Assembly: GCF_006516955.1 (NCBI RefSeq) | Contig: NZ_VHLG01000009.1 | Coordinates: 94,547-158,546 of the forward strand | DNA: 64,000 nucleotides | Direction of reading: 5' to 3' | Source of the DNA: Martelella alba | GTDB lineage: Bacteria > Pseudomonadota > Alphaproteobacteria > Rhizobiales > Rhizobiaceae | Shown: positions 46,915-57,091 of the stretch, one piece after another | Layout of the letters: each line of letters starts with the position of its first letter | Numbering within the stretch: position 1 is the stretch's first letter | Translations under genes and position numbers: made by a program | The notes under the pieces: model-generated | Database searches by the model: none | What the model was told of the DNA's origin: nothing | What the model saw: the letters and a program-made list of their open reading frames with translations, nothing else

Positions 46915-47158
46915 CGCTTCGGCCTCAGATTGCTGACAACCCCTAGCCCCTTCTTTAACGTCATGCCTGTGCTTGTCACAGGCATCCAGCCGACGCGCGT
47001 CCGCGCGGCCAAAGACTCCGCTTATTCAAATCTTTAAGAGTATGGATCCCCGTGACAAGCACGGGGATGACGGCGGAGGCAATGGCTATTCCACCCCAAA
47101 CAGACAAGCTGAATGACTTTGTCAGCAAGCTGAGGCCGAAGCGTCTAGCGCTTCGGCC
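46900..47158 (+). repeat. terminator-bracketed repeat, copy D
   Basis: The hairpin GGCCGAAGCG-TCTAG-CGCTTCGGCC at 46900-46924 includes the msrQ stop codon and recurs identically at 47134-47158. Between them: end motif TCAGATTGCTGACAA (46925-46939), palindromic arm from GTCAT 46960, inverted arm ending near 47071, segment GGCTATTCCACCCC, and end motif TTTGTCAGCAAGCTGAG. Same orientation as copy A. The distal hairpin is followed by TTTAAA and can terminate msrQ transcription. Confidence 0.85.
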
Positions 47159-47185
47159 TTTAAACTGCGCATCTACGAGAGTTGT

Positions 47186-47758
47186 TCAGAACACCTTCTT
47201 CAGCAGACGATCCACCGAGCAGTAACCGCCACCGAATGCGGCGAAGAGGAAGGCTCCGCCAGTCCAGAACCACGAGGCAAGTTCAGCCTTGTCCTGAACC
47301 TGGCTCAGGAACTTCGCACCGCCATCGGCCAGACGATACTGTGCTGCGGCCGTAAACAAATCGGCATTGGTCTTCAGCGCCTCAATGCCCGCAGGCGTCA
47401 GGAAGGCCGCACCATAGGGGTGGCTGTAGTGGAAATAGAGCGTAATCGCCAACATCACACCATTGGCAAGCGCTGCGGCGCGGGTAAACAGCCCAAACAT
47501 GATCAAGAACCCGCCGAAGAACTGCATCGCCGCCAGCAAAGGTGACCAGAACACACCAGGATAGAAGTGAAGGCTCTCAACAAATCCGACCTGTGCGAAG
47601 GGGTGGGTAATCTTCGGCCAACCTTCCAGAGCAAGAAAGCCGCCAATTGCAATACGAAAGATGACCCAGGCCATCGGCTGGGCAACCCGATCATAAAACC
47701 CGCCAAGAAACGGCAGATACAGTCTTTGTGGATCGTTCTTGAAGACTTCGTTGGTCAT
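47186..47758 (-). CDS. DoxX family membrane protein
   Basis: 190 residues, about four membrane segments. RIAIGGFLALEGWPKI and LLAAMQFFGGFLIMFGLFTRAAALANGVMLAITLYFHYSHPYG are DoxX-like. The family includes quinol-oxidase subunits and redox-related membrane proteins. GGAGAAAAAC precedes ATG at 47758. An FNR-like box lies 65-78 bases upstream, suggesting oxygen-linked control. Confidence 0.85.
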   Translation of the reverse strand: MTNEVFKNDPQRLYLPFLGGFYDRVAQPMAWVIFRIAIGGFLALEGWPKITHPFAQVGFVESLHFYPGVFWSPLLAAMQFFGGFLIMFGLFTRAAALANGVMLAITLYFHYSHPYGAAFLTPAGIEALKTNADLFTAAAQYRLADGGAKFLSQVQDKAELASWFWTGGAFLFAAFGGGYCSVDRLLKKVF

Positions 47759-47822
47759 TGTTTTTCTCCGGAACCAAAAGTAAGTCGATGGCCCGAAATT
47801 AGGCTCATATCTGCGAATACAT

Positions 47823-47836
47823 GTGATCAAGATCAA
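47823..47836 (-). promoter_or_regulatory. FNR/FixK-like box upstream of doxX
   Basis: On the minus strand TTGATCTTGATCAC matches the FNR/FixK consensus TTGAT-N4-ATCAA at nine of ten fixed positions. It lies 65 bases before the DoxX start codon. Confidence 0.45.
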
Positions 47837-47945
47837 GAAAGGCTGTTTCATAACTTGAACAGACTGTTCACCATTTAGCGACCAACCGGGGTTGCATGAC
47901 GGCAGGTTTCGGCGCCCCGCCGCCCGGATCCGCTCTGCGAGCGAC

Positions 47946-47959
47946 CTGATCATGATCAA
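47946..47959 (+). promoter_or_regulatory. FNR/FixK-like box upstream of DUF817 gene
   Basis: CTGATCATGATCAA matches TTGAT-N4-ATCAA at nine of ten fixed positions and is fully palindromic in its centre. It lies about 91 bases before the chosen DUF817 start. Confidence 0.4.
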
Positions 47960-48050
47960 TTTCATGGTATTAGCGATCAACGCACGTGGCCTTGCTTTCG
48001 ACCTCTTTTGCGTGAAGTCTGCACTCAGCACTCTCAAAACATGCAAAAGA

Positions 48051-48917
48051 ATGACCGCGACAAAAACACCGCAAAGCCTCTTCCGGCTCGATGGCTGGCT
48101 CACCAATGTCAAACCGCGCACAGATCTGCACGGTGTCTCCCGCTTTCTCGTTGAATTTCTGTTCTTCGGTTTGAAGGAAGCGCGCGCCTGCCTGTTTGCA
48201 GGTCTGTTCTTCCTGGCGATCTTCATCACGCCGCGATCAGGCGCGCTGGGTATTCCGCGTTACGATCTTCTGCTGATCATCGCTTTGGCGATCCAGTTCG
48301 CGATGATCAGGCTCGGTCTGGAAACCGTCACTGAATTCAAGGCCATATGCCTGTTTCACCTTGTCGGCTTCGCCCTTGAAGTGTTCAAGACATCCGGCTC
48401 GATCCAATCCTGGGCCTATCCGGATTTTGCATGGACGAAACTGATGGGCGTGCCACTCTTTTCAGGCTTCATGTATGCAGCTGTCGGCAGCTATATCATT
48501 CAGGCTTGGCGCCTTTTCGACATCCGCATCCAGCACCACCCGCCCTACTGGATGTCGACGCTGCTCGCGCTTGCAATCTACGCGAACTTTTTCACCCATC
48601 ATTATATCGGCGACTATCGCTGGTATATCGCGGCGCTCGCCATCGGGCTTTACGCGCGCGCCACCGTGGTGTTTCGCCCCTATGACCGCGATCGCAAAAT
48701 GCCGATTATCCTGTCTTTCATCCTGATCGGCTTCTTTATCTGGCTGGCCGAGAATGTCTCAACCTTCTTCGCGATCTGGCACTATCCCAACCAGATCGCC
48801 ATCTGGTCGAGCGTCCATATCGGCAAATGGAGTTCATGGACGCTGATGGTGGCCATGACCTTCACTATTGTCGCTTCGCTGAAACATATCCGCGCGACGA
48901 TCCACATTCCGAATTGA
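48051..48917 (+). CDS. DUF817 family integral membrane protein
   Basis: 288 residues with about seven or eight membrane segments. LFFGLKEARACLFAGLFFLAIF, GFALEVFKTSGSIQSWAYPD, VPLFSGFMYAAVGSYIIQAWRLFDIR and FAIWHYPNQIAIWSSVHIGKWSSW are characteristic of DUF817. Function unknown. ATG at 48051 is chosen for conservation though its ribosome-binding site is poor; the frame extends to ATGs about 100-160 bases upstream. Confidence 0.88.
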   Translation: MTATKTPQSLFRLDGWLTNVKPRTDLHGVSRFLVEFLFFGLKEARACLFAGLFFLAIFITPRSGALGIPRYDLLLIIALAIQFAMIRLGLETVTEFKAICLFHLVGFALEVFKTSGSIQSWAYPDFAWTKLMGVPLFSGFMYAAVGSYIIQAWRLFDIRIQHHPPYWMSTLLALAIYANFFTHHYIGDYRWYIAALAIGLYARATVVFRPYDRDRKMPIILSFILIGFFIWLAENVSTFFAIWHYPNQIAIWSSVHIGKWSSWTLMVAMTFTIVASLKHIRATIHIPN

Positions 48918-48936
48918 AACCCGTCGCAAATGAAAA

Positions 48937-48968
48937 GGCCGGGCGCTGAAACAGCACCCGGCCCTTAT
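48937..48968. terminator. bidirectional terminator at end of the ribosomal superoperon
   Basis: 12-bp stem with one mismatch, GGCCGGGCGCTG (48937-48948) / CAGCACCCGGCC (48952-48963), triplet loop AAA. On the minus strand it is followed by TTTTC, ending the rplQ transcript; on the plus strand it follows DUF817. Confidence 0.9.
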
Positions 48969-48993
48969 AAAATCTGACGATGTCAGAACTGCC

Positions 48994-49416
48994 TCAGGCA
49001 GCTTCCATCTCAGCTTCAGCCTCAACGCGGGCCTTGTCGGCTGCGCCCTTGGCATTGACGTCGCGATCAACGAATTCGATGACTGCGAGGTCGGCATTGT
49101 CGCCGTAGCGGAAACCAGCCTTCATGATCCGGCAGTAGCCGCCCTTGCGTTCTGCGTAGCGCGGGCCAAGAACATCGAACAGCTTGCGGACTGCATCGAG
49201 GTCCTTGATCTGTGCGATCGCCTGACGACGGGCGTGCAGATCACCGCGCTTGCCGAGCGTGATGAGCTTCTCGACGATCGGGCGGATTTCCTTTGCCTTC
49301 GGCAGTGTCGTGACAATCTGCTCATGGGTGATGAGCGAGGCTGCCATGTTTGCAAACATTGCCTTGCGATGGCTTGCGGTTCTGTTGAGCTTGCGGCCTG
49401 CATTCTGATGGCGCAT
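48994..49416 (-). CDS. rplQ: 50S ribosomal protein L17
   Basis: 140 residues; [33 protein letters not shown] is the L17 N-terminus, with a short acidic alphaproteobacterial tail (AEAEMEAA). Last gene of the alpha operon. Confidence 0.98.
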   Translation of the reverse strand: MRHQNAGRKLNRTASHRKAMFANMAASLITHEQIVTTLPKAKEIRPIVEKLITLGKRGDLHARRQAIAQIKDLDAVRKLFDVLGPRYAERKGGYCRIMKAGFRYGDNADLAVIEFVDRDVNAKGAADKARVEAEAEMEAA

Positions 49417-49460
49417 TGCTTCTCTCCTTCACTTGCAGGCGAGCCGCCCGCAGTATGACG

Positions 49461-50471
49461 TTAGTACTGATCCTCGTAACGCTTTGCGAGGTCTTCGATA
49501 TTTTCCGGCGGCCAGGCCGGGACTTCCATGCCCAGGTGCAGGCCCATGGAAGCGAGTACTTCCTTGATCTCGTTCAGCGACTTGCGACCAAAATTCGGCG
49601 TACGCAGCATTTCGGCTTCGGTCTTCTGGATGAGATCGCCGATATAGACGATATTGTCGTTCTTCAGGCAGTTGGCCGAACGGACGGAAAGTTCCAGTTC
49701 GTCGACCTTCTTCAAGAGTGCCGGGTTGAAGGCGAGCTCGGTGACGTCTTCTTCTTCGGATTCCTTCTGGGGCTCCTCGAAGTTGACGAAGACCGAAAGC
49801 TGGTCCTGAAGAATGCGGGCTGCAAAAGCAACTGCATCTTCACCGCCGACGGAACCATCAGTCTCGATGGTCATGGTCAGCTTGTCATAGTCGAGAACCT
49901 GGCCCTCACGGGTGTTTTCGACCTTGTAGGACACCTTGCGGATCGGCGAATAAAGGCTGTCGACCGGAATGAGACCGATCGGAGCATCTTCCGAACGGTT
50001 CCGTTCTGCCGGAACGTAACCCTTACCGTTGTTGACGGTGAATTCCATGCGGATTTCAGCGCCTTCATCCAGCGTGCAGAGCACGAGACCCGGATTAAGG
50101 ATCTCGATATCGCCAACCGTCTGAATATCACCAGCGGTGACAACGCCCGGGCCCTGCTTGCGCACGACCATACGCTTTGCCTCGTCGCCTTCCATCTTGA
50201 TGGCGATTTCCTTGATGTTCAGGATGATGTCGGTGACATCTTCACGAACACCCGGGATCGAGGAAAATTCGTGCAGCACGCCGTCGATCTGCACAGCCGT
50301 GACAGCTGCACCACGAAGCGACGACAGCAGAATGCGACGAAGCGCATTGCCAAGCGTCAGACCAAAGCCGCGCTCAAGCGGTTCAGCGACCAGGGTCGCC
50401 TTCTTCGCGCTCGAAGAGGTGAATTCCACCTTGCTGGGCTTGATCAGTTCCTGCCAGTTTTTCTGAATCAT
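49461..50471 (-). CDS. rpoA: RNA polymerase alpha subunit
   Basis: 336 residues. N-terminal assembly domain ([28 protein letters not shown]) and C-terminal domain with the UP-element/activator helix-hairpin-helix ([48 protein letters not shown]). ATG at 50471 ([12 protein letters not shown]) is the conserved start. Confidence 0.99.
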   Translation of the reverse strand: MIQKNWQELIKPSKVEFTSSSAKKATLVAEPLERGFGLTLGNALRRILLSSLRGAAVTAVQIDGVLHEFSSIPGVREDVTDIILNIKEIAIKMEGDEAKRMVVRKQGPGVVTAGDIQTVGDIEILNPGLVLCTLDEGAEIRMEFTVNNGKGYVPAERNRSEDAPIGLIPVDSLYSPIRKVSYKVENTREGQVLDYDKLTMTIETDGSVGGEDAVAFAARILQDQLSVFVNFEEPQKESEEEDVTELAFNPALLKKVDELELSVRSANCLKNDNIVYIGDLIQKTEAEMLRTPNFGRKSLNEIKEVLASMGLHLGMEVPAWPPENIEDLAKRYEDQY

Positions 50472-50574
50472 GTTTCTACCTTCCGTTCGCCGCACCATCC
50501 AATCGTGACGGCCGAATTTCGTAGAACCGGCGCGCCCTCAATGAGAACAGCGCCGGAGCGATTGACAGCGATGA

Positions 50575-50964
50575 TCAGACGCGGCGCTTCTTGCGCGGGC
50601 GGCAGCCATTGTGCGGGATCGGCGTCACGTCGCGAATCGAAGTGATGACGAAGCCGGCAGCCTGCAGGGCACGCAGGGCCGACTCACGACCCGAACCGGG
50701 GCCGCAGACTTCGACTTCAAGCGACTTCATGCCGTGTTCCTGAGCCTTCTTGGCGCAGTCCTCAGCAGCGATCTGGGCAGCGAACGGGGTCGACTTGCGC
50801 GAACCCTTGAAGCCCTTGGCACCGGCAGACGACCAGGCAATAGCATTGCCCTGTGCATCCGTGATGGTGATCATCGTGTTGTTGAACGTCGAGTTGACGT
50901 GGGCAACGCCCGACGAAATATTTTTACGCTCGCGACGGCGAACGCGCGTGGCTTCCTTGGCCAT
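50575..50964 (-). CDS. rpsK: 30S ribosomal protein S11
   Basis: 129 residues; [46 protein letters not shown] and the basic end [11 protein letters not shown] are S11. ATG at 50964 (MAKEATRV) follows AAAGGAAT. Confidence 0.98.
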   Translation of the reverse strand: MAKEATRVRRRERKNISSGVAHVNSTFNNTMITITDAQGNAIAWSSAGAKGFKGSRKSTPFAAQIAAEDCAKKAQEHGMKSLEVEVCGPGSGRESALRALQAAGFVITSIRDVTPIPHNGCRPRKKRRV

Positions 50965-51046
50965 GGGTATTCCTTTCGTTGATCTCTTCACCGCCGTAAT
51001 ACCAGCGGCTCCACCGACGGGGCCTTGGCCCAGTCAATCACGCAGA

Positions 51047-51069
51047 AAGCCGGCGGACGCCGCCGGCTT
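51047..51069 (-). terminator. hairpin between rpsM and rpsK
   Basis: Perfect 10-bp stem AAGCCGGCGG / CCGCCGGCTT with 3-nt loop. On the minus strand it is followed by TCTGCG, so termination should be partial; it may tune rpsK-rpoA-rplQ expression or protect the upstream mRNA end. Confidence 0.55.
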
Positions 51070-51094
51070 GTTCGGTTCGCAAATGGAACCGGGA

Positions 51095-51463
51095 TTACTT
51101 CTTCTTACCGGCAATCGCCTTGGCCGGACCCTTACGGGTGCGGGCATTGGTGTGCGTGCGCTGGCCGCGGACCGGAAGGCCACGACGATGACGCAGGCCA
51201 CGGTAGCAGCCGAGGTCCATAAGACGCTTGATGTTCATCGAGTTTTCGCGACGCAGGTCGCCTTCTACGATGTAGTCACGGTCAATGGTTTCACGGATCT
51301 GCAGGACTTCAGCGTCCGTCAGTTCGTGAACACGGCGTTCAGCCGGAATGGAAACCTTCTCGCAGATTTCCTGAGCGAATTTCGGTCCGATCCCGTGAAT
51401 GTACTGAAGCGCAATAACGACGCGCTTTGCAGTCGGGATGTTGACGCCAGCAATACGAGCCAC
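51095..51463 (-). CDS. rpsM: 30S ribosomal protein S13
   Basis: 122 residues, the family length. [26 protein letters not shown] and [24 protein letters not shown] are S13. The start is GTG at 51463, with AAGGAG eight bases upstream; GTG rather than the in-frame codons further up gives the family N-terminus. Confidence 0.97.
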   Translation of the reverse strand: MARIAGVNIPTAKRVVIALQYIHGIGPKFAQEICEKVSIPAERRVHELTDAEVLQIRETIDRDYIVEGDLRRENSMNIKRLMDLGCYRGLRHRRGLPVRGQRTHTNARTRKGPAKAIAGKKK

Positions 51464-51765
51464 GCCGTTTCTCCTTAGCATTATCGGTTGGGCAGTCTTT
51501 TATCTCAGAGAGAAACTGCCGATTTCGTCCAGCGCGTTTCCACGCCGTTTGCCCTTCTGCGACAACAAGGACCGACCGCAACCATTCCGCTTCCGCTTTG
51601 AGAAGAGGAATCGCACCGATCAGCCCCATGCCACGAGTTGGAGCGCTCTTTACCGGAAACAGCCATCAAATGCAACCGTTTCCGAAATATTAATAGCGAG
51701 AGGCTCTTGCGAGAGCCCCTGCCCTTCAAGCTTTCCGGCAACACAAAGCTGCCGGAGCCGCAAGA
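51464..51765. other. spacer between adk and rpsM
   Basis: 302 bases without a gene, splitting the spc and alpha parts. Two hairpins near the adk end on the minus strand: TCCGGCA/TGCCGGA (51734-51756) and GGCTCT/AGAGCC (51702-51717), neither with a clear T-run. The remainder probably holds a promoter for rpsM-rpsK-rpoA-rplQ. Confidence 0.45.
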
Positions 51766-52416
51766 TCAGATCTTTTCCAGGATGGCCTCGATCGACGCCG
51801 TCACCGTGTCCATATCGGCCATACCGTCCACCGACTGCAGCTTGCCCTTGGCGTAGTAGTAGCCAAGCAGCGGCGCGGTTTCCTTGTAATAAGCCTGCAG
51901 GCGCGTCACGACGGTATCGCGATTGTCATCGGGCCGGCGCTTGAATTCCGTGGATCCACAGGTATCACAGACACCATCGACCTTCGGCTTATGGAAGCTG
52001 TCGTGATAGCCAGCGCCACACTTGGCGCAGGTATAGCGCCCGGCGATACGGTCGGCCAACACACTGTCATCAACCTTGATCTCGATGACGACGTCCAGAT
52101 CGATCCCCTTGGCCGAAAGCATTTTCTCGGTCGCATCGGCCTGAACCAGCGTGCGCGGGAAGCCATCAAGGATGAAGCCGTTATTGCAATCATCCTGATC
52201 GATCCGCTCCGACACAATCGCAATCACGATATCGTCGGAAACCAGCCCACCGGCATCCATCACGGCCTTGGCCTTGATGCCGACCTCGGTCTTGGCCGCA
52301 ACAGCTGCACGAAGCATGTCGCCGGTCGACAGCTGCGGAATTCCATGCTTGGCAACTATCCGCTGCGCCTGCGTACCCTTGCCGGCGCCCGGCGGTCCCA
52401 GAAGAATGAGTCTCAT
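51766..52416 (-). CDS. adk: adenylate kinase with zinc-binding lid
   Basis: 216 residues. P-loop GPPGAGKGT at 7-15, and the lid has two CxxC pairs (CAKCGAGYH and VCDTCGS), the zinc form with long lid. FILDGFPRT is the AMP-site region. Interconverts ATP+AMP and 2 ADP. ATG overlaps the secY stop by four bases. Confidence 0.98.
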   Translation of the reverse strand: MRLILLGPPGAGKGTQAQRIVAKHGIPQLSTGDMLRAAVAAKTEVGIKAKAVMDAGGLVSDDIVIAIVSERIDQDDCNNGFILDGFPRTLVQADATEKMLSAKGIDLDVVIEIKVDDSVLADRIAGRYTCAKCGAGYHDSFHKPKVDGVCDTCGSTEFKRRPDDNRDTVVTRLQAYYKETAPLLGYYYAKGKLQSVDGMADMDTVTASIEAILEKI

Positions 52417-53750
52417 CGTCCCCTCTTTCCACCCCTCAATTTCGATTTCTTCATCAGCCCTTCGTATTGCTGCGCGATCAGGTGTCCCTGAACCTGCGAT
52501 ACGGTATCCAGTGTTACGCTGACAATAATCAAAAGCGAAGTACCACCAAGGGACAATGGAATGCCCGTACGCGATACAAGGATCTCAGGCAGGATGCAGA
52601 CGAAGACCAGATAGACCGCGCCGATCACCGTAATACGTGTCAGCACGTAATCGATATATTCAGCCGTCCGCTCGCCGGGCCGGATACCGGGAATGAAGCC
52701 GCCATGACGCTTCAGATTATCCGCGGTTTCCTTCGGATTGAAGACGATGGCCGTGTAGAAGAAGGCGAAGAAGGCGATCAGTCCGGCGTAGAAGATCATG
52801 TAAAGCAGCTGCCCATGACCGAGCGACGCGATGATCGCGGTGGCCCAACCGGGAAGGTCCTTCGACGTGAAGCCCGCAAGCGTCGCCGGCAGTAGCAGCA
52901 GCGACGATGCGAAAATCGCCGGGATAACACCCGAAGTATTCAGCTTCAGCGGCAGGTGCGAGGTGTCGCCCTGGAACATGCGATTGCCGACCTGGCGCTT
53001 CGGGTACTGGATCAGCAACCGGCGCTGCGCGCGCTCGACAAACACGATCAGCGCAATGACGCCGATGGCGACAACCAGAACGGCAACCACCAGACCACCC
53101 GAAAGCGCACCGGTGCGGCCCAGTTCAAGCATATTGCCGATCGCATTCGGCAGACCGGCGACGATACCGGAGAAGATGATCAGCGAGATGCCGTTACCGA
53201 TACCGCGCGAGGTGATCTGCTCGCCGAGCCACATCAGGAACATCGTGCCGCCGACAAGTGTAATCACCGTCGAGATACGGAAGAACCAGCCCGGATCGGC
53301 CACAAGATTGCTGCCAGCCTCAAGACCGATGGCAATGCCATAGGCCTGTGCCGTTGCCAGAACCACCGTGCCGTAACGCGTATACTGATTCATGATCTTG
53401 CGACCCTGCTCGCCTTCCTTCTTGAGCGCCTCAAGAGAAGGAACCACAGCGGTCAGAAGCTGAACGATGATCGAAGCGGAGATGTAGGGCATGATGCCAA
53501 GCGCGAAGATTGCCATGCGCTGCACGGCGCCGCCCGAAAACATGTTGAACATGCCGAGAATGCCGCCTGCCTGGCCCTGGAAGACCTGGGCATAGGCATC
53601 AAGATTGATGCCCGGAAGCGGGATATGCGTGCCGAGGCGGTACACGAGCAGCGCAAGAAGCGTAAACCAAAGTCGCTTCTTGAGGTCGGTCGCCTTGGCG
53701 AAAGTCGAAAAATTCAGATTGGAAGCGAGTTGTTCCGCTGCAGATGCCAT
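52413..53750 (-). CDS. secY: preprotein translocase subunit SecY
   Basis: 445-residue, ten-segment channel protein. [38 protein letters not shown] begins it, [27 protein letters not shown] and the C-terminal [24 protein letters not shown] end it. ATG at 53750 (MASAAEQL) follows GGAGA. Confidence 0.98.
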   Translation of the reverse strand: MASAAEQLASNLNFSTFAKATDLKKRLWFTLLALLVYRLGTHIPLPGINLDAYAQVFQGQAGGILGMFNMFSGGAVQRMAIFALGIMPYISASIIVQLLTAVVPSLEALKKEGEQGRKIMNQYTRYGTVVLATAQAYGIAIGLEAGSNLVADPGWFFRISTVITLVGGTMFLMWLGEQITSRGIGNGISLIIFSGIVAGLPNAIGNMLELGRTGALSGGLVVAVLVVAIGVIALIVFVERAQRRLLIQYPKRQVGNRMFQGDTSHLPLKLNTSGVIPAIFASSLLLLPATLAGFTSKDLPGWATAIIASLGHGQLLYMIFYAGLIAFFAFFYTAIVFNPKETADNLKRHGGFIPGIRPGERTAEYIDYVLTRITVIGAVYLVFVCILPEILVSRTGIPLSLGGTSLLIIVSVTLDTVSQVQGHLIAQQYEGLMKKSKLRGGKRGR

Positions 53751-53915
53751 GCTGATCTCCGCATCACCGCCCGGTCGCGGTCGACTGCGGCCGGTGCATT
53801 GAATTGCCATACCGCCAGCTGACACGCCGCATCAAGAAACGTGGATCAGTTCCGACGATTGCCGTCCGGAAGGCCTCGATTGGGCCTGACGGCATTCGAG
53901 GCAAACATATGGGCG

Positions 53916-53948
53916 AAAAATCGCCCGGTGTGAAGCACTCCGGGCGAT
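53916..53948 (-). terminator. intrinsic terminator/attenuator between rplO and secY
   Basis: 9-bp perfect stem ATCGCCCGG (53920-53928) / CCGGGCGAT (53940-53948); on the minus strand the stem is followed by TTTTTCG. It splits the ribosomal part of the spc operon from secY-adk, so secY must be reached by readthrough or by its own promoter in the ~170 bases between. Confidence 0.8.
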
Positions 53949-53968
53949 CATTTCAGTTAAATTCGAAC

Positions 53969-54445
53969 TTATTCTGCGCTTTCGGCAGCGTTGAGAAGCT
54001 TGATGGAGGCGCCTGCCTTCTCAATCTTCTCGATGGCAGCCTTGGAAGCACCGGCAACTTCGAGGGAAAGCTTGGCCTTCAGTTCGCCATCGGAGAGAAT
54101 GCGCACGCCATCCTTGACGCGGCGAATCACGCCAGCTTCCTTCAGAACTTCCGCCGTAACGGTGACCTTGGCGTCGATCTTGCCGGCATCAACGGCAGCC
54201 TGAAGCTTGGCCAGCGACACTTCGGAAAATTCCTTGGCGAAGATATTGACGAAGCCGCGCTTCGGCAGACGACGGTAGATCGGCATCTGACCGCCTTCGA
54301 AGCCGTTGATAGCAACGCCCGAACGCGACTTCTGACCCTTGACACCACGGCCACCGGTCTTGCCGAGGCCCGAACCGATTCCGCGGCCAACGCGCTTGCG
54401 CGACGATGTGGCGCCTTCGACGTCCTTGATTTCGTTGAGTTTCAT
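53969..54445 (-). CDS. rplO: 50S ribosomal protein L15
   Basis: 158 residues; [43 protein letters not shown] is the L15 N-terminus. ATG at 54445 follows AGAGGGGAA. Confidence 0.98.
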   Translation of the reverse strand: MKLNEIKDVEGATSSRKRVGRGIGSGLGKTGGRGVKGQKSRSGVAINGFEGGQMPIYRRLPKRGFVNIFAKEFSEVSLAKLQAAVDAGKIDAKVTVTAEVLKEAGVIRRVKDGVRILSDGELKAKLSLEVAGASKAAIEKIEKAGASIKLLNAAESAE

Positions 54446-54459
54446 CGTTCTTTCCCCTC

Positions 54460-54660
54460 TCACTTCTCGTCGACGACGCGTACGAGATGGGATACCTTGT
54501 TGATCATGCCACGCACGGCAGGCGTATCTTCCAGCGTGCGAACGCGATGCATCTTGTTGAGACCGAGCCCGATCAGCGTCTGGCGCTGAACGGCGGGGCG
54601 ACGGATCGGGCTACCGATCTGTTCGACGGTGACCGTCTTCTTTTCAGTGGTCTTGGCCAT
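54460..54660 (-). CDS. rpmD: 50S ribosomal protein L30
   Basis: 66 residues; [51 protein letters not shown] is L30. ATG at 54660 follows GGGAGAGAC. Confidence 0.97.
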   Translation of the reverse strand: MAKTTEKKTVTVEQIGSPIRRPAVQRQTLIGLGLNKMHRVRTLEDTPAVRGMINKVSHLVRVVDEK

Positions 54661-54674
54661 CTTTGTCTCTCCCA

Positions 54675-55247
54675 TCAATCGTCAACGCTGACGCCAGCAG
54701 CCTGACGGCGAGCCTGGAGCGTTGCATATTTCAGACCGCGCTGGGCAGCGATGTCCTTGGGGTGAACCTGATGCTTCAGGGCGTCAAACGTGGCGCGAAC
54801 CATGTTGTAAGGGTTCGACGAACCGGTCGACTTACAAACAACGTCAGCAACGCCGAGCGTTTCGAAAACAGCACGCATCGGGCCACCGGCGATGATACCG
54901 GTACCGGCCTTGGCGGAGCGAAGGAGAACCTTGCCGGCGCCGTGACGGCCATTGACATCGTGGTGCAGCGTACGGCCATCGCGCAGCGGTACGAAAATCA
55001 TGTCGCGCTTGGCGCTTTCGGTTGCCTTGCGGATCGCTTCCGGCACTTCGCGTGCCTTGCCGTGACCAAAGCCAACGCGGCCCTTCTGGTCACCAACAAC
55101 GACGAGCGCTGCAAAACCGAAACGACGTCCGCCCTTGACCACCTTGGCCACGCGGTTGATAGCGACGAGCTTGTCAACGAACTCGCTGTCGCGCTCTTCC
55201 CTGTTGTTCTGGCGATCGTCGCGCGATCCCCGTCTTTCCTGTGCCAT
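54675..55247 (-). CDS. rpsE: 30S ribosomal protein S5
   Basis: 190 residues; [45 protein letters not shown] and [15 protein letters not shown] are S5. Contributes to decoding accuracy at the mRNA entry site. Confidence 0.98.
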   Translation of the reverse strand: MAQERRGSRDDRQNNREERDSEFVDKLVAINRVAKVVKGGRRFGFAALVVVGDQKGRVGFGHGKAREVPEAIRKATESAKRDMIFVPLRDGRTLHHDVNGRHGAGKVLLRSAKAGTGIIAGGPMRAVFETLGVADVVCKSTGSSNPYNMVRATFDALKHQVHPKDIAAQRGLKYATLQARRQAAGVSVDD

Positions 55248-55353
55248 TGTCCTGTTCCTTTTTCTTTTCCGGGTGCAATCGGCATATCGAAAAGCCGCTC
55301 AGCATCTCTGCATGATTGAGCGGCCGATGTAACGGACATCAGTCCGACATTGT

Positions 55354-55381
55354 AGCCGGCGCTCCGTAAAGAGCACCGGCT
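55354..55381 (-). terminator. hairpin between rplR and rpsE
   Basis: Stem AGCCGG...CCGGCT with one internal mismatch and GCTC/GAGC continuing it, 6-nt loop. No T-run on the minus strand; more likely an mRNA-processing or weak attenuating hairpin in the 143-base spacer. Confidence 0.4.
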
Positions 55382-55390
55382 AAACTGAAC

Positions 55391-55753
55391 TCAGAAGGTC
55401 AGGCCGCCTTCACGGGCACCATCGGCAAGCGCCTTGATGCGACCGTGGAAGATGAAGGCGCCACGGTCGAATACGACCTCATTGACGCCAGCCTTGACGG
55501 CGCGCTCGGCGATCAGCTTGCCAACAGCGGCAGCTGCATCCTTGTCGGCGCCGGTCTTCAGCGAGGTGCGCAGACCGGTGTCGAGCGTCGAAGCGGCGGC
55601 CAGCGTGCGGCCAGCTGCATCATCGATAACCTGAGCGTAGATGTTCTTCGAGGAACGGTGGACCGACAGACGCGGGCGACCATTCGCTACCTTCTTGAGC
55701 TGACGGCGCACGCGTGCGGCGCGGCGCCCAAGGGCTTCTTTCCTGCTAGCCAT
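55391..55753 (-). CDS. rplR: 50S ribosomal protein L18
   Basis: 120 residues; [31 protein letters not shown] and the C-terminal [26 protein letters not shown] are L18, a 5S rRNA-binding protein. Confidence 0.98.
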   Translation of the reverse strand: MASRKEALGRRAARVRRQLKKVANGRPRLSVHRSSKNIYAQVIDDAAGRTLAAASTLDTGLRTSLKTGADKDAAAAVGKLIAERAVKAGVNEVVFDRGAFIFHGRIKALADGAREGGLTF

Positions 55754-55765
55754 ATCGCGTACTCC

Positions 55766-56299
55766 TTACTTCTTCTTGCCTTCCTTGCGGACGATGCGCT
55801 CTTCCGCGTATTTCACGCCCTTGCCCTTGTAGGGCTCGGGACCGCGATATTCGCGAATGTTTGCAGCGGCCTGGCCGACAATCTGCTTGTCGATACCGGT
55901 GACGACGATTTCCGTCGGCTTCGGGCAAGCAAGCGAGATGCCTTCCGGCGGGGTGTAGATCACTTCGTGGCTGAAGCCGAGCGACAGCTGCAGGTTCTTG
56001 CCCTGCATGGCCGCACGATAGCCGACGCCGTTGATTTCAAGCTTGCGCTCGTAACCATCCTTGACGCCCTTGAAGATGTTCTCGACCATGGTGCGCGACA
56101 TGCCCCACTTGGAGCGTGCGTCCTTGGTCTGGTTAACCGGAGTAACAACGATCGCGTTGTCTTCCAGTGCTACGCTGACTTCGTCATTTGCAACGAAGCT
56201 CAGTTCACCCTTCGGGCCCTTGGCGGTAACCTTCTGGCCATCTACGGCCGCAGTAACACCAGCCGGAACCGGAACGGGCTTTTTACCGATACGAGACAT
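55766..56299 (-). CDS. rplF: 50S ribosomal protein L6
   Basis: 177 residues; [42 protein letters not shown] and [26 protein letters not shown] are L6. Confidence 0.98.
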   Translation of the reverse strand: MSRIGKKPVPVPAGVTAAVDGQKVTAKGPKGELSFVANDEVSVALEDNAIVVTPVNQTKDARSKWGMSRTMVENIFKGVKDGYERKLEINGVGYRAAMQGKNLQLSLGFSHEVIYTPPEGISLACPKPTEIVVTGIDKQIVGQAAANIREYRGPEPYKGKGVKYAEERIVRKEGKKK

Positions 56300-56342
56300 T
56301 TTTTTTACCTGTCTGTTTCGCTAGGGAGGACCTGCATCAGCC

Positions 56343-56741
56343 TTAGAAGACCGAGCAGAGAACCTCGCCACCAACATTCTGTTCGCGAGCCTGGTGATCA
56401 GCCATTACACCCTTCGGGGTCGAAAGGATGGTGATGCCAAGGCCGTTTGCGACCTGCGGAATGGACTTGACCGAGGCATAGACCCGGCGGCCCGGCTTGG
56501 AAACGCGGGCGATCTCGCGGATCACCGAAGCGTTCTCGTAGTACTTCAGCTCGATTTCGAACTCGGACTTGCCGTTTTCAAATTCGGTCTGGGTATAACC
56601 GCGGATGTAGCCTTCGGCCTGAAGAACGTCCAGAACACGGCCGCGCAGCTTGGAAGCCGGCGTCGATACGGAGTTCTTGCGGCGCGCTGCACCGTTGCGG
56701 ATGCGGGTGAGCATATCACCCAGGGGATCAGACATTGCCAT
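56343..56741 (-). CDS. rpsH: 30S ribosomal protein S8
   Basis: 132 residues; [43 protein letters not shown] and [31 protein letters not shown] are S8. ATG 56741 follows AAGGAGC; ATG 56735 is two codons on. Confidence 0.98.
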   Translation of the reverse strand: MAMSDPLGDMLTRIRNGAARRKNSVSTPASKLRGRVLDVLQAEGYIRGYTQTEFENGKSEFEIELKYYENASVIREIARVSKPGRRVYASVKSIPQVANGLGITILSTPKGVMADHQAREQNVGGEVLCSVF

Positions 56742-56752
56742 GGGGAAGCTCC

Positions 56753-57058
56753 TTACCAGCTCGACTTGACGACGCCCGGCACCTTGCCGGTGTTGCCCAG
56801 ATCACGAAGCGCAATACGGGACATGCCCAGCTTGCGGTAATAACCGCGCGGACGGCCAGATACTTCGCAACGATTGCGGATGCGGGTCTTCGAACCATCG
56901 CGGGAGAGGCTTGCAAGCTTCAGAGAAGCCCGGAAGCGATCCTCGATGGGGAGCTCCTGGTTCATGATGATCGCCTTCAGCGCGGCGCGCTTGTCGGCGT
57001 CGCGGGCGACCGTCTTGCGGCGGCGCTTGTTCTTTTCGACTGCGCTTACTTTCGCCAT
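56753..57058 (-). CDS. rpsN: 30S ribosomal protein S14
   Basis: 101 residues; the long zinc-free type ([39 protein letters not shown] lacks the CxxC pairs of the short form). Confidence 0.98.
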   Translation of the reverse strand: MAKVSAVEKNKRRRKTVARDADKRAALKAIIMNQELPIEDRFRASLKLASLSRDGSKTRIRNRCEVSGRPRGYYRKLGMSRIALRDLGNTGKVPGVVKSSW

Positions 57059-57091
57059 GTCGGTTTTCCTTTTCTACGCTCGTCGTTACGG

